DNA of 64,000 nt from Microbacterium sp. 11MF (GCF_000383475.1 NZ_KB911460.1:434001-498000), one strand, 5' to 3'; counted from the first letter of the stretch, positions 8,059 to 17,169 are shown. Numbers and translations are program-made. Notes: generated by a model not told the origin, from the sequence alone.

Positions 8059-10518
8059 ATGCCTCTCGAACCCGCCATCGAATCCGGCGACCGCTCGCAC
8101 ACCCTGGCCCCCGTCGAGTCGGTCGCGCAGATCTCCTCGATGCTGCTCGACACCGATCCGACACTCGATCCGGCCCTCGCCGAGAAGGCCCGGGTCGCCG
8201 CCGCCGAAGGCGTCGTCCTCCTGACGAACGATGGCACGCTTCCGCTGGGGAAGCGCCCGGTCGCCGTCTTCGGCCGTGTTCAGATCGACTGGTTCGCCGT
8301 CGGCTACGGCTCGGGTGGCGACGTGAAGGTGCCCTACATCTGGAACCTGCTGGCCGGTCTCCGCGACGCCGGTGTCCGCGTCGACGACGAGCTCGCGACG
8401 CGGTACTCGACGTGGTCCGCCGCGAATCGCCCCGCCTTCGCCGCCACGTGGGGCGAGTGGCCGCACCACTTCCCCGAGATGGCGATCGACGCGGCGGATG
8501 TCGCAGCCGCGGCATCCCGGGCGGACACGGCCGTCGTCGCGATCGGTCGCGCCGCCGGCGAAGCGCGCGACAGCATCCTCGAGCCCGGCAGCTACTACCT
8601 CACCGCCGACGAGAGGACGCTCCTCGACACCGTCACGGCGCACTTCTCGCGGACCGTCGTCGTCGTCGACGCGGGCAACGTCATGGACCTGTCGTGGGTC
8701 GCCGACTACGGCGACCGGATAGGCGCCGTCCTGTTCGCGTGGCAGGGCGGCATGGAGGGCGCTCGAGCCGTCGCCGGTGTGCTCGCGGGCGAGCAGGCGC
8801 CGAGCGGCAAGCTCACCGACACGATCGCACGGAGCTACGAGGACTATCCGAGCGCACCCAACTTCGGCCATCTCGACGTCAACGTCTACGCCGAGGACGT
8901 CTTCGTCGGCTACCGGTACTTCGAGACCTTCGCCCCCGACCGGGTGCTGTTCCCCTTCGGGCACGGGCTGTCCTACACGACGTTCGAGCTGACGACCGAG
9001 GCGACGACGGATGCCGCGGCCCTCCGCCTCGAGGTCGTCGTCACCAACACCGGCGCCCGAGCCGGCAAGGAGGTCGTGCAGGTCTACACCGGGGCGCCCG
9101 ACGGTGCCCTCGGCAAGCCGGCACGTCACCTCGCGGCCTTCGCCAAGACGCGTCTGCTCGCCCCCGGCGAGAGCGAGACGGTGCGCCTCGACGTGCACCT
9201 CGACGACCTCGCGTCGTACGACGACGGCGGGGCGACAGGGCACCGGAGCGCGTGGGTCCTGGAGGCCGGTGCGTATCCCGTCTTCGTCGGGACCGACGTG
9301 CGCCGTGCGGCGGAGGTCGCCGCGTTCGAGGTGCCCGAGACTCAGGTCGTGCGGCACGCCACCGAGGTCGCCGCGCCCGCCCACGCGTTCGATCGGCTCG
9401 TCCAGCGTCGCGGCGACGACGGTTCCGCCGTCGCCTCGCGCGAGCCCGTCCCCACGCGCACCGTCGCGCGCGCCGAGCGGGTGCTCGGATCGCTGCCGGC
9501 CGAGCTCGCGCCGACCGGGGACCGGGGCATCGACCTCGCCGACGTCGCACGCGGCGCGGCATCCCTCGACGACTTCGTCGCCCAGCTCACCGACGAGGAG
9601 CTGTCGCTCCTCGCCCGCGGGGACGTCACGATGGACAGCCCGCTGGGTGCTCCCGGCAATGCGGGCGTGCTCGGCGGGGTCTCGGCGTCGCTGCGCGCGA
9701 AGGGCGTGTCGCCCGTCACGACGACCGACGGGCCGAGCGGCATCCGTCTGTCGGCGTACGCGTCGCTGCTCCCCTCGGGAACGGCGCTCGCGTCGACGTG
9801 GAACACGGCCCTCATCGAGGAGCTTGCCGCACTGCACGGGCAGGAGATGATCCGGAAGGGCTCCGACGTCCTGCTGAGCCCGGGCATGAACATCCACCGC
9901 GACCCGCTGTGCGGCCGCAACTTCGAGTACTTCAGCGAGGACCCGGTCGTCACCGGACGGATCGCCGCGGCGGTCGTGCGCGGGGTGCAGAGCACGGGAC
10001 TGTCGGCATGCCCCAAGCACTTCGCCGCGAACAACCAGGAGACCAACCGCACCCGCAACGACTCGCGCGTCTCCGAGCGGGCGCTCCGCGAGATCTATCT
10101 GCGCGGGTTCGAGATCTGCGTCCGCGAGGCCGCTCCCCGCACGATCATGACGTCCTACAACCAGATCAACGGCGTGTGGGCGCACTACCACCACGACCTC
10201 GCCACCGTCGTCCTCCGGGACGAGTGGGGCTACGAGGGGGTCGTCATCACCGACTGGTGGATCGAGAATGCCGTCGACCCGGACTTCCCCGCCCTCGAGG
10301 ACAACGCCTACCGCGTCCGTGCGCAGGTCGACGTCCTCATGCCGGGCGGTGTGAAACGGGATGCCGCGCCTCAAGCGCAGGCCGACACGACGATCCTCGA
10401 CTCCCTCGCCCGTGAAGGCGGGATCACCCGCAGCGAACTCCAGCGGACGGCCCGGAACGTCCTCGGTCTCGTCATCTCGCTGAAGCCGATCGTCGACGCT
10501 CGTACGCTGGAGGGATGA
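8059..10518 (+). CDS. Glycoside hydrolase family 3 beta-glucosidase, permuted domain order
   Basis: 819 residues, cytoplasmic (no signal peptide). The usual C-terminal GH3 domain comes first (about 40-300), then a fibronectin-III-like domain (about 310-395, VTNTGARAGKEVVQVYTG), then the catalytic (beta/alpha)8 domain (about 500-770). The catalytic domain shows NFEYFSEDP, KHFAANNQETNR and VVITDWW, with D732 as the expected nucleophile. This swapped order is known from a minority of GH3 enzymes, such as those of Ruminococcus albus and Butyrivibrio. ATG 8059 has GGAAAG five bases upstream. The CebR-type operator implies induction by cellobiose and hydrolysis of imported cello-oligosaccharides, though other beta-glucosides are possible. 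The stop overlaps the ComB-like gene. Confidence 0.9.
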   Translation: MPLEPAIESGDRSHTLAPVESVAQISSMLLDTDPTLDPALAEKARVAAAEGVVLLTNDGTLPLGKRPVAVFGRVQIDWFAVGYGSGGDVKVPYIWNLLAGLRDAGVRVDDELATRYSTWSAANRPAFAATWGEWPHHFPEMAIDAADVAAAASRADTAVVAIGRAAGEARDSILEPGSYYLTADERTLLDTVTAHFSRTVVVVDAGNVMDLSWVADYGDRIGAVLFAWQGGMEGARAVAGVLAGEQAPSGKLTDTIARSYEDYPSAPNFGHLDVNVYAEDVFVGYRYFETFAPDRVLFPFGHGLSYTTFELTTEATTDAAALRLEVVVTNTGARAGKEVVQVYTGAPDGALGKPARHLAAFAKTRLLAPGESETVRLDVHLDDLASYDDGGATGHRSAWVLEAGAYPVFVGTDVRRAAEVAAFEVPETQVVRHATEVAAPAHAFDRLVQRRGDDGSAVASREPVPTRTVARAERVLGSLPAELAPTGDRGIDLADVARGAASLDDFVAQLTDEELSLLARGDVTMDSPLGAPGNAGVLGGVSASLRAKGVSPVTTTDGPSGIRLSAYASLLPSGTALASTWNTALIEELAALHGQEMIRKGSDVLLSPGMNIHRDPLCGRNFEYFSEDPVVTGRIAAAVVRGVQSTGLSACPKHFAANNQETNRTRNDSRVSERALREIYLRGFEICVREAAPRTIMTSYNQINGVWAHYHHDLATVVLRDEWGYEGVVITDWWIENAVDPDFPALEDNAYRVRAQVDVLMPGGVKRDAAPQAQADTTILDSLAREGGITRSELQRTARNVLGLVISLKPIVDARTLEG

Positions 10519-11174
10519 CCGCGAGCCCGTTCGATCAGTCCCGCTACCAGCTGCGCTTCGACTGGGGGCGGGACGGCCTGACCCGTCTCGCGCCCGCGGA
10601 CGTCGTCGTCGTCGTCGACGTGTTGAGGTTCTCGTCGACGGTGTCGGCGCGGGTTGCGGGCGGCGAGACGGTGGCCCACGACGAGGCCGCCCACGCCGTG
10701 TCGCGCAACGGCGCGGCCGTCGCCTCGGCTGCCGCGGCGACGGGCGCCGTCGTGTTCCTCGGGAGCCTGCGCAATGCCACCGCCGTCGCGCAGGCGGTGC
10801 TCGCCGAGCAGAACCGCCGCGCGGCCCGCACGAGCGTGAGCATCATCGCCGCCGGCGAGCTGAACGGGCCGGGGGATGCCGCGGTCCTGCGCTTCTCCGT
10901 CGAGGATCAGCTCGGTGCCGGGGCGGTCTTCGCGGCGCTCGAGGCGATCGGCCTCGACCACTCCTCGCCGGAGGCCGCAGCGGCATCCGAGGCGTTCCGG
11001 GGTCTGCGATCCGCGGTCCGCCACCTCCTCACGGCGAGCGGCTCGGGACAGGAGCTCCTCGACGCCGGTCGTCGCGACGAGGTGCTCGCCGCCGCGGTCC
11101 ATGACGCCGATGAGACGGTCCCCGTCCTCCGCGACGGCGTGTGGCGCGCCTACGAGGCGATCAACGCGGAGTGA
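10515..11174 (+). CDS. ComB-like 2-phosphosulfolactate phosphatase family protein
   Basis: 219 residues. VVVVVDVLRFSSTVSA (about 30-45, with D35 and R38) and the SIIAAGE loop (about 109-115) are hallmarks of the ComB family, magnesium-dependent phosphatases first described in coenzyme M synthesis. Bacteria outside the methanogens carry homologues of uncertain substrate; here it may hydrolyse some other 2-phospho-hydroxyacid. ATG 10515 overlaps the GH3 stop (ATGA), and TACGCT (10503-10508) six bases before it could also give a separate leaderless transcript. Its 3' end overlaps the convergent SprT-like gene by 14 bp. Confidence 0.8.
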   Translation: MTASPFDQSRYQLRFDWGRDGLTRLAPADVVVVVDVLRFSSTVSARVAGGETVAHDEAAHAVSRNGAAVASAAAATGAVVFLGSLRNATAVAQAVLAEQNRRAARTSVSIIAAGELNGPGDAAVLRFSVEDQLGAGAVFAALEAIGLDHSSPEAAAASEAFRGLRSAVRHLLTASGSGQELLDAGRRDEVLAAAVHDADETVPVLRDGVWRAYEAINAE

Positions 11175-11649
11175 GGGCCTCGCGCCGGGTCGCGGCGGTG
11201 ATCTCGCGCCGTCGCCAGGTGATCAGGTGGCGCTCATCGAACGTCGGCGCGCACCGCGCGCACGAGGTCGCCCGTGTCGCCTTGCGGTGACGGTACGCGA
11301 CGTGTCCGGCGGGACACACGCCGACCCAGGGCGCGAGCTCCGTGGCCGTCTCGCCGCGGTGGGTGACGCCGCCCGTGTAGCCGAGCGACCGCGCGACGCG
11401 CTTCCACTCCGCGCCGTGCCCCGCGGCCGAGCCCGCGATCGCGTGCGCGATCTCGTGCAGGATCGTCTGGCGGTTGGTCTCGGCGTCGTACCGGGCGGCG
11501 AGATAGCGCGAGAGCGTGATGCGCTTGCGCAGATAGTCGCACGCGCCGGCACGGCGTTTGGCGTTGTCGTACGCGAAGCTCCACGAGTCGTCGAGCAGCT
11601 GCCGCAGCAGTGACTCCGCCTCGCGGCGCACGTCGATGAGGTCGCTCAT
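11161..11649 (-). CDS. SprT-like zinc metalloprotease domain protein
   Basis: 162 residues. The zincin motif HEIAH (65-69) with a downstream His (GHGAEW, H78) and the C-terminal ribbon with C113, C132 and C135 (VGVCPAGH, SCARC) match SprT/Spartan-like proteins, which are thought to bind and cut DNA-associated proteins. The ATG at 11649 is preceded on its strand by TATCGT six bases upstream, supporting a leaderless start; a longer frame upstream has low-complexity sequence and is not credible. Actual proteolysis is unproven. Confidence 0.85.
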   Translation of the reverse strand: MSDLIDVRREAESLLRQLLDDSWSFAYDNAKRRAGACDYLRKRITLSRYLAARYDAETNRQTILHEIAHAIAGSAAGHGAEWKRVARSLGYTGGVTHRGETATELAPWVGVCPAGHVAYRHRKATRATSCARCAPTFDERHLITWRRREITAATRREALTPR

Positions 11650-11692
11650 GCCAGCACGATAGGACGCAGGTACGACACTCGGGCCGATGGCC

Positions 11693-12220
11693 TCAGCCGG
11701 CGACCGTCGTGCTGTTGCGACGTCGGTCGACGGCGTCGATGGCGAGCAGCGTCGACTCGAGCTGATCCTCGGGAGCACCCGCCTCCTGCCGCAGGAACAG
11801 CGCCTTCTTGAAGTCGGCGCGCGCCGCGGCGTCGTCGTGCGCGTCGAAGTGGACCTTGCCGCGGTGCTGGCAGCCGAAAGCGGCGACCGCCGACCACCCC
11901 TGCCCCTCGGCCTCCTCGACGCACGTATTCAGCTCGTGGATCGCGGCGGCGTATGCGCCGCGGAACTGCTGGACGGTGGCGTGCAGCATCCGGGCGCGCA
12001 GCAGGTCCTTGCGGGTGCCCGCCATCCGGGCGAGGCGCACCGACTCCTCCGAGACGACGAGCGCCTCGTCGAGGCGGCCCAGCACCTTCAGCAGCCAGAC
12101 CTTCTCGAGCATGGCGGCCAGACTCCGCTGGTCGCCGAGCTCGGTGAGCCGGGTCTGGCATTCGTCGAGGTCGACGATCTCTCGGAGAGTCTCCGGGTCG
12201 TATCCCTTGATGAAGCCCAC
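11693..12220 (-). CDS. Tetratricopeptide-like helical protein of unknown function
   Basis: 175 residues, almost entirely helical. The middle reads as two to three TPR-like units (LLKVLGRLDEALVVSEESV; QQFRGAYAAAIHELNTCVEEA; ARADFKKALFLRQEA), which usually mediate protein-protein contacts. The start is GTG 12220, chosen because GGAAGGA lies about six bases upstream; the frame continues further but without a ribosome site. Starts with GFIKGYDPETLREIVDLDECQ, a pattern I have seen in actinobacterial hypothetical proteins. No partner can be named from the neighbours. Confidence 0.6.
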   Translation of the reverse strand: MGFIKGYDPETLREIVDLDECQTRLTELGDQRSLAAMLEKVWLLKVLGRLDEALVVSEESVRLARMAGTRKDLLRARMLHATVQQFRGAYAAAIHELNTCVEEAEGQGWSAVAAFGCQHRGKVHFDAHDDAAARADFKKALFLRQEAGAPEDQLESTLLAIDAVDRRRNSTTVAG

Positions 12221-12308
12221 AGCTGTTCCTTCCGACCCCACGACGTGTGTCTCCAGTGTCGCCGCGCCTGGCCCGGAATGGGCTGAGGGCGCGCCGCGCG
12301 TCGTGCGC

Positions 12309-13172
12309 TCAGCGATCGAAGACGGATGCCGCGGGCGCCGGCGACGGGGTCGAATCGGCATCCGTCATGATCCGCGCATCGCGCGCGAACGCCTCGAGCT
12401 CGGCGCCGTGGGCGACCTTCGCGGGGTGGGGACCGGCCGCCATCAGACGCGGCAGCCACTCCATCGGCAGCTCGGAGGGCGACGCCGCGATGACGATGTT
12501 CCCGAACCGGCCACTCTTGAGCGTTCCCACCTCGGCGAGGATCACGACGTGCTCGAGGACCGAGCGCACGGTCGCGACCTGACGGCGGGCGAAGGCGAGG
12601 CCGCTGCCGTCGGCGATGTTGACGAGCAGGATGCCGGTCGGCGCGAGCAGCCCGGCGAGGATCCGGTAGTACTCGACGCTCGTGATGTGGGCGGGCGTCT
12701 GCGCCCCCGCGAACACGTCCGAGACGACGAGGTCCGCCTTGCCGACGATGCCCGGGGGGAGGCGTCCCGCGACGTCGCGCGCGTCGCCGATCCGCACGCG
12801 CAGCTGGCCCGTGCGCGGCAGCGGCAGGTGCTCGCGCACGAGGTCGACGAGCGCCTGCTCGAGTTCGATGACCTGCTGCCGCGACCCCGGTCGGGTGTGC
12901 TCGACGTAGCGGGGGAGGGTCATGGCGCCCGCGCCCAGGTGCACCGCGGTGAGGGGTTCCCCCGGCATCCCGATCTGGTCGATCACGGCGCCCATGCGGG
13001 CGACGTACTCGAAGTGGAGGTGCGACGGATCGTTGAGATCGACGTGCGACTGCGGGGTGGTCTCGACGACGAGCTCCCAGCCGCCCGCGAACCGGCCGGG
13101 GATGATGCGCGCCTGCCTCCCGTCGGACAGTCTGGCGACAGGCGGGTCGAGGGGGGCGCGGGAACGGGCCAT
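12309..13172 (-). CDS. Spermidine synthase-like class I methyltransferase fold protein
   Basis: 287 residues. A Rossmann-type fold is indicated by AVHLGAGAMTLPRYVEHTRPGSRQQVIELE (nucleotide/SAM loop and acidic end of strand 2), RIGDARDV and ADLVVSDVFAG, as in the SpeE-like proteins that are common in actinobacteria. Such proteins often do not make spermidine, and polyamine residues cannot be confirmed here. The ATG at 13172 has TACCGT six bases upstream on its strand, so it is probably leaderless. It is divergent from the peptide importer operon, with about 148 bp between. Confidence 0.75.
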   Translation of the reverse strand: MARSRAPLDPPVARLSDGRQARIIPGRFAGGWELVVETTPQSHVDLNDPSHLHFEYVARMGAVIDQIGMPGEPLTAVHLGAGAMTLPRYVEHTRPGSRQQVIELEQALVDLVREHLPLPRTGQLRVRIGDARDVAGRLPPGIVGKADLVVSDVFAGAQTPAHITSVEYYRILAGLLAPTGILLVNIADGSGLAFARRQVATVRSVLEHVVILAEVGTLKSGRFGNIVIAASPSELPMEWLPRLMAAGPHPAKVAHGAELEAFARDARIMTDADSTPSPAPAASVFDR

Positions 13173-13320
13173 CCGACTACGGTAGCCCGCAGGAAGAAAC
13201 ACGATCGAGATACAGCTGTAACCGCTTACCGGCAGTGTGGACGGTAGCGTCAGCCGCATCCCTTCGGCAGCGCCGCCTCCTCGCGCGCCGCCGACGAGCC
13301 CCATCGGAAGGTGCACAGCA

Positions 13321-14991
13321 ATGCTCCCCATTTCCCGGAAGCGGGTGTTCGCGGCCGCCGCGACGCTCGCCATCGGTGCGCTCGCGCTCAGCGCGTGCGC
13401 CAGTCAGCGCGGCGGCGACGACAACGCGGAAGGATCCGCGGACGTAGACGGCACGTTCGTCTTCGCGGCGTCGTCGGATCCCGCGAGCCTCGACCCCGCC
13501 TTCGCCCAGGACGGCGAGACGTTCCGCGTCTCGCGCCAGATCTTCGAGGGCCTCGTGGGCACCAAGCCCGGCACGGCCGACCCCGCCCCGCTCCTCGCCG
13601 AGTCGTGGGAGACGTCGGACGACGCGCTGAGCTACACGTTCGCGCTCAAGAAGGACGTCACGTTCCAGGACGGCACCCCGTTCAACGCCGAGGCCGTCTG
13701 CTACAACTTCGACCGCTGGTACAACTGGGAGGGCCTGGCCGCCAGCGAGGCGCTCGGCTACTACTACAACAAGCTCTTCAAGGGCTACGCCTCGAGCCCC
13801 GACTCGGCCGTGTACGACTCGTGCGCCCCCGATGGTGACTCCTCGGTCACCGTGAAGCTCAAGAAGCCCTTCGCCGGGTTCGTCGCCGCGCTGTCGCTTC
13901 CCGCGTTCGGGATGCAGTCGCCGAAGGCGCTCGCGGACTTCAAGGCCGACGAGGTCGGCGGTACCGCCGAGGCTCCGACCCTGAGCGAGTACGCCACCGG
14001 ACACCCGGTCGGCACCGGCCCCTACAAGTTCGACGAGTGGTCGCGCGGCGAGCAGGTCACCCTGAGCTCCTACGCCGACTACTGGGGCGACAAGGGCCAG
14101 ATCGACAAGATCATCTTCCGCACGATCGACGACCCGACCGCACGCCGTCAGGCTCTCGAGTCCGGCTCGATCGACGGCTACGACCTCGTCGGTCCCGCCG
14201 ACACCGGCGCGCTCGATGACGCCGGCTTCACGATGGTCTCGCGCCCGCCCTTCACGATCCTGTACCTCGCCTTCAACCAGGCGGTCAAGGAACTGCAGGA
14301 CCCCAAGGTCCGCGAGGCCCTCTCGTACGCCGTCGACAAGGACGCGCTCATCTCGCAGGTCCTCCCCGAGGGCACCGAGAAGGCGACGCAGTTCATGCCG
14401 CCGAGTGTGAACGGCTGGAACGCCGACGTCACGACGTACGACTACGACCCCGAGAAGGCCAAGGCGCTCCTCGCCGAAGCCGGCTACACCGAGGCCAACC
14501 CGCTGAAGCTCACCTTCAACTACCCGGTCAACGTCTCGCGTCCCTACATGCCGGACCCCGAGCAGATCTTCACGGTCCTGTCGTCGCAGCTGAAGGCCGT
14601 CGGAGTCGAGGCCACGCCGAAGTCGAACGAGTGGGGCGAGTACCTCGACCTCATCACGGGCGGCACGGATCACGGCATCCACCTGCTCGGCTGGACCGGT
14701 GACTACAACGACACCGACAACTTCCTGGGCGTCTTCTTCGGTCAGAAGTCGGCGGAGTGGGGCTTCGACAACCCCCAGCTCTTCAAGGACCTCACCGATG
14801 CCCGCGGCATCGCGGACCTCGACGAGCAGACGAAGCTCTACTCGGAGATCAACGAAGAGGTCGCGAAGTTCATCCCCGGCGTCCCGCTGGCCCACCCGGC
14901 TCCCACGCTGGCCTTCGACCCGCGCGTCGAGAGCTACCCGGCGAGCCCCGTGAACGACGAGGTGTTCAACCAGATCGTCCTCACGAAGTAA
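13321..14991 (+). CDS. ABC transporter substrate-binding lipoprotein (SBP family 5)
   Basis: 556 residues. A lipoprotein signal with lipobox LSAC (Cys26) is followed by the family 5 fold (DppA/OppA/NikA): DPASLDPAFAQDGETFRVSRQIFEGL near the N-terminus, then ESWETSDDALSYTFALKKDV and HPVGTGPYKFDEW. It should bind peptides, oligosaccharides or nickel complexes outside the membrane for the importer at 15077-18949; the ligand cannot be told. ATG 13321 has GGAAGG nine bases upstream. A TAGCGT box (13245-13250) gives a likely 5' leader of about 65 nt. A 15-bp hairpin follows the stop. Confidence 0.93.
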   Translation: MLPISRKRVFAAAATLAIGALALSACASQRGGDDNAEGSADVDGTFVFAASSDPASLDPAFAQDGETFRVSRQIFEGLVGTKPGTADPAPLLAESWETSDDALSYTFALKKDVTFQDGTPFNAEAVCYNFDRWYNWEGLAASEALGYYYNKLFKGYASSPDSAVYDSCAPDGDSSVTVKLKKPFAGFVAALSLPAFGMQSPKALADFKADEVGGTAEAPTLSEYATGHPVGTGPYKFDEWSRGEQVTLSSYADYWGDKGQIDKIIFRTIDDPTARRQALESGSIDGYDLVGPADTGALDDAGFTMVSRPPFTILYLAFNQAVKELQDPKVREALSYAVDKDALISQVLPEGTEKATQFMPPSVNGWNADVTTYDYDPEKAKALLAEAGYTEANPLKLTFNYPVNVSRPYMPDPEQIFTVLSSQLKAVGVEATPKSNEWGEYLDLITGGTDHGIHLLGWTGDYNDTDNFLGVFFGQKSAEWGFDNPQLFKDLTDARGIADLDEQTKLYSEINEEVAKFIPGVPLAHPAPTLAFDPRVESYPASPVNDEVFNQIVLTK

Positions 14992-15020
14992 GCCGATCGA
15001 GGCGGCTCCGGCCGTCTGAC

Positions 15021-15055
15021 CGGTGCGGGGCGGGATGACCTCCCGCCCCGCACCG
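15021..15055 (+). terminator. Intra-operon attenuator hairpin
   Basis: Perfect 15-bp stem (CGGTGCGGGGCGGGA pairing with its complement at 15041-15055) and 5-nt loop between the binding-protein gene and the first permease gene. Such hairpins commonly cause partial termination or protect the upstream message, so the binding protein is made in excess over the permeases. Confidence 0.7.
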
Positions 15056-15076
15056 ACCTCCACGAAAGCGACACCC

Positions 15077-16081
15077 GTGCTGCGAACCATCGGCAAAAGG
15101 CTCCTGCTGCTGATCCCCACCCTCCTCGGTCTGAGCATCCTGCTCTTCTGGTGGGTCCGAACACTTCCCGGCGGTCCCGCCCAGGCACTCCTGGGCGAGA
15201 AGGCCACCCCCGAAGCCGTCGCTCGGATCAACGAGCTCTACGGCTTCAACCGTCCTCTGATCGAGCAGTACTTCACCTGGATCGGGCGACTGCTCTCGGG
15301 CGACTTCGGCACCTCGCTGCGCACCAGCCAGCCGGTGCTCGACGAGTTCCTCCGCCGGTTCCCGGCGACGATCGAACTCTCGGTCGCGGCGCTCATCATC
15401 GCCGTCGGCGTCGGTGTGCCCCTCGGCTACTGGGCCGCGCGGCGTCACGGCAAGGCCGCCGACAGCACCGCCGTCGTCTTCAGCCTTCTGGGGATCGTCG
15501 TCCCGGTGTTCTTCCTGGCCTTCATCCTCAAGTACGTGTTCGCGGTCCAGCTCGGCTGGCTCCCGTCCGACGGCCGCCAGGACCCCCGCATCGAAGCCAC
15601 CCACTACACGAACTTCTACGTGCTCGACGGGCTGATCACCGGCGAATTCGACGCCGCGTGGGACGCGATCCTGCACCTGATCCTGCCGGCCATCGCGCTC
15701 GGCACGATCCCTCTCGCGATCATCGTGCGCATCACCCGGGCATCCGTCCTCGAAGTGCAGAACGCCGACTACGTCCGCACCGGAAAAGCGAAGGGCGTGC
15801 CGGGGTCGCTGCTGCGCAACCGGTTCATCCTGCGGAACGCCATGCTCCCCGTCATCACGACGATCGGCCTGCAGGCGGGCCTGCTGCTCTCGGGCGCGAT
15901 CCTCACCGAGACCGTGTTCGCGTTCCCGGGGATCGGATCGTTCCTCTCCGGCGCGATCTTCAACCGCGACTTCGCCGTCCTGCAGGGCTTCATCATCTTC
16001 ATCGCGATCGTCTACGCGCTCATCAACCTGCTCGTCGATGTCTCGTACAGCCTGATCGACCCGAGAGTGAGGGTCTCATGA
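15077..16081 (+). CDS. ABC transporter permease, DppB/OppB type
   Basis: 334 residues with an N-terminal membrane helix (LLLLIPTLLGLSILLFWWV) followed by the binding-protein-dependent permease domain, about six helices in all. The coupling EAA region reads TGKAKGVPGSLLRNRFILRNAMLPVIT. This is the first half of the transmembrane channel, paired with the DppC-type protein whose start overlaps this stop (ATGA at 16078). GTG 15077 is chosen because GAAAG lies eight bases upstream and the longer frame overlaps the attenuator hairpin. Confidence 0.92.
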   Translation: MLRTIGKRLLLLIPTLLGLSILLFWWVRTLPGGPAQALLGEKATPEAVARINELYGFNRPLIEQYFTWIGRLLSGDFGTSLRTSQPVLDEFLRRFPATIELSVAALIIAVGVGVPLGYWAARRHGKAADSTAVVFSLLGIVVPVFFLAFILKYVFAVQLGWLPSDGRQDPRIEATHYTNFYVLDGLITGEFDAAWDAILHLILPAIALGTIPLAIIVRITRASVLEVQNADYVRTGKAKGVPGSLLRNRFILRNAMLPVITTIGLQAGLLLSGAILTETVFAFPGIGSFLSGAIFNRDFAVLQGFIIFIAIVYALINLLVDVSYSLIDPRVRVS

Positions 16082-17037
16082 GCACCGTCCTTCCCCCCGC
16101 AGCCGGCGGCAGCGCCGCTGATGACTCCACCGTCGCCGTGCTCACCGCGGGCACCGGCGGCGCCCCGCGCGGCGGTTTCTGGCACGACGTCTTCCGCCGC
16201 CTGCGACGAAGCCCCACCGCGTGGGTGGGCCTGGCGATCGTTCTGCTGTTCGTCGTGGTCGCCCTCCTCGCTCCCGTGCTCGCGCCGTACCCCGAGACGG
16301 ACCTCCCCGGTGCTCGGGACATCACCCCGACGTACATCCCCGGGCCCGGTGAGATCGCCGCGTTCCCGCTCGGCCTCGACCGCTTCGGCGGCGACGTGGT
16401 GTCGAAGCTCATCTGGGGAGCCCAGGCATCCCTCCTCATCGGCGTCGTGTCGACGGCCTACGGCCTCATCGGCGGCATGCTGCTGGGCCTCGTCGCCGGC
16501 ACGTTCGGCGGCTGGGTCGACAACGTCATCATGCGCCTCGTCGACATCCTGCTGTCGGTGCCGAGCCTGCTGCTGGCGGTCTCGATCGCCGCGATCCTCG
16601 GCCAGAACCAGAACTCGGTCATGATCGCCATCGGTGTCGCGCAGGTGCCGATCTTCGCGCGCCTGCTGCGCGCCTCGATGCTGCAGCAGCGCTCGGCCGA
16701 TTACGTCCTCTCGGCGCAGACCCTCGGCCTCGGCCGCGGACGCATCACCATGACTCACGTCCTCCCGAACGCGGTCGGGCCGGTCATCGTTCAGGGCACG
16801 CTGTCGCTCGCGACGGCCGTCATCGACGCGGCGGCGCTGTCGTTCCTCGGCCTCGGCGGCGGGCGCCCCGAGACAGCGGAGTGGGGACGCATGCTCACCT
16901 ACGCGCAGGCCGAACTCGCCATCGCGCCGTGGCTCGCGTTCCTGCCCGGCATCTGCATCGCCATCACCGCGCTCGGGTTCACGCTGTTCGGCGAGGCGCT
17001 GCGCGAGGCCATGGACCCGCGGACCCGCGGGCGCTGA
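16078..17037 (+). CDS. ABC transporter permease, DppC/OppC type
   Basis: 319 residues. A cytoplasmic N-terminus, one helix (WVGLAIVLLFVVVALLAPVLAPY), then a short periplasmic-side region with LGLDRFGGDVVSKLIWGAQASLLIG, which is typical of DppC/NikC, and five further helices. The coupling region reads AQTLGLGRGRITMTHVLPNAVGPVIVQ. Forms the channel with the DppB-type protein. The fused ATPase expected for this importer is encoded convergently at 17288-18949. Confidence 0.92.
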   Translation: MSTVLPPAAGGSAADDSTVAVLTAGTGGAPRGGFWHDVFRRLRRSPTAWVGLAIVLLFVVVALLAPVLAPYPETDLPGARDITPTYIPGPGEIAAFPLGLDRFGGDVVSKLIWGAQASLLIGVVSTAYGLIGGMLLGLVAGTFGGWVDNVIMRLVDILLSVPSLLLAVSIAAILGQNQNSVMIAIGVAQVPIFARLLRASMLQQRSADYVLSAQTLGLGRGRITMTHVLPNAVGPVIVQGTLSLATAVIDAAALSFLGLGGGRPETAEWGRMLTYAQAELAIAPWLAFLPGICIAITALGFTLFGEALREAMDPRTRGR

Positions 17038-17039
17038 CC

Positions 17040-17147
17040 ATGAGCCGGCGGGTGCTCCTCGTCGTGATCGTGCTGCTCGTCGTCGTGGTCGTCGCGCTGG
17101 TCGCGGGATACGGTGCGGGCTGGTTGGGCAACGCCGCCGTTCCGTGA
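17040..17147 (+). CDS. 35-residue single-span membrane peptide
   Basis: An ATG two bases after the DppC stop opens a 35-codon frame: three basic residues (MSRR), then about 20 Val/Leu/Ile residues forming one membrane span, then GYGAGWLGNAAVP. The positive start and the pure hydrophobic span look selected rather than random. Small membrane proteins often modulate transporters or sensors. No ribosome site is visible, so it would depend on translational coupling to the permease gene. Function unknown. Confidence 0.4.
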   Translation: MSRRVLLVVIVLLVVVVVALVAGYGAGWLGNAAVP

Positions 17148-17169
17148 GCGGGGTGGGTGGGACGGTGTG

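Noticed and set aside
7621-10374. 917-residue open frame on the minus strand opposite the GH3 gene
   Set aside because: Low-complexity Arg/Gly/Asp/Val composition typical of the antisense of GC-rich genes, no domain pattern, and the plus strand encodes a clear GH3 enzyme.
13177-15231. 684-residue minus-strand frame opposite the SBP family 5 gene
   Set aside because: Antisense artefact of GC-biased third positions; the plus-strand lipoprotein is unmistakable.
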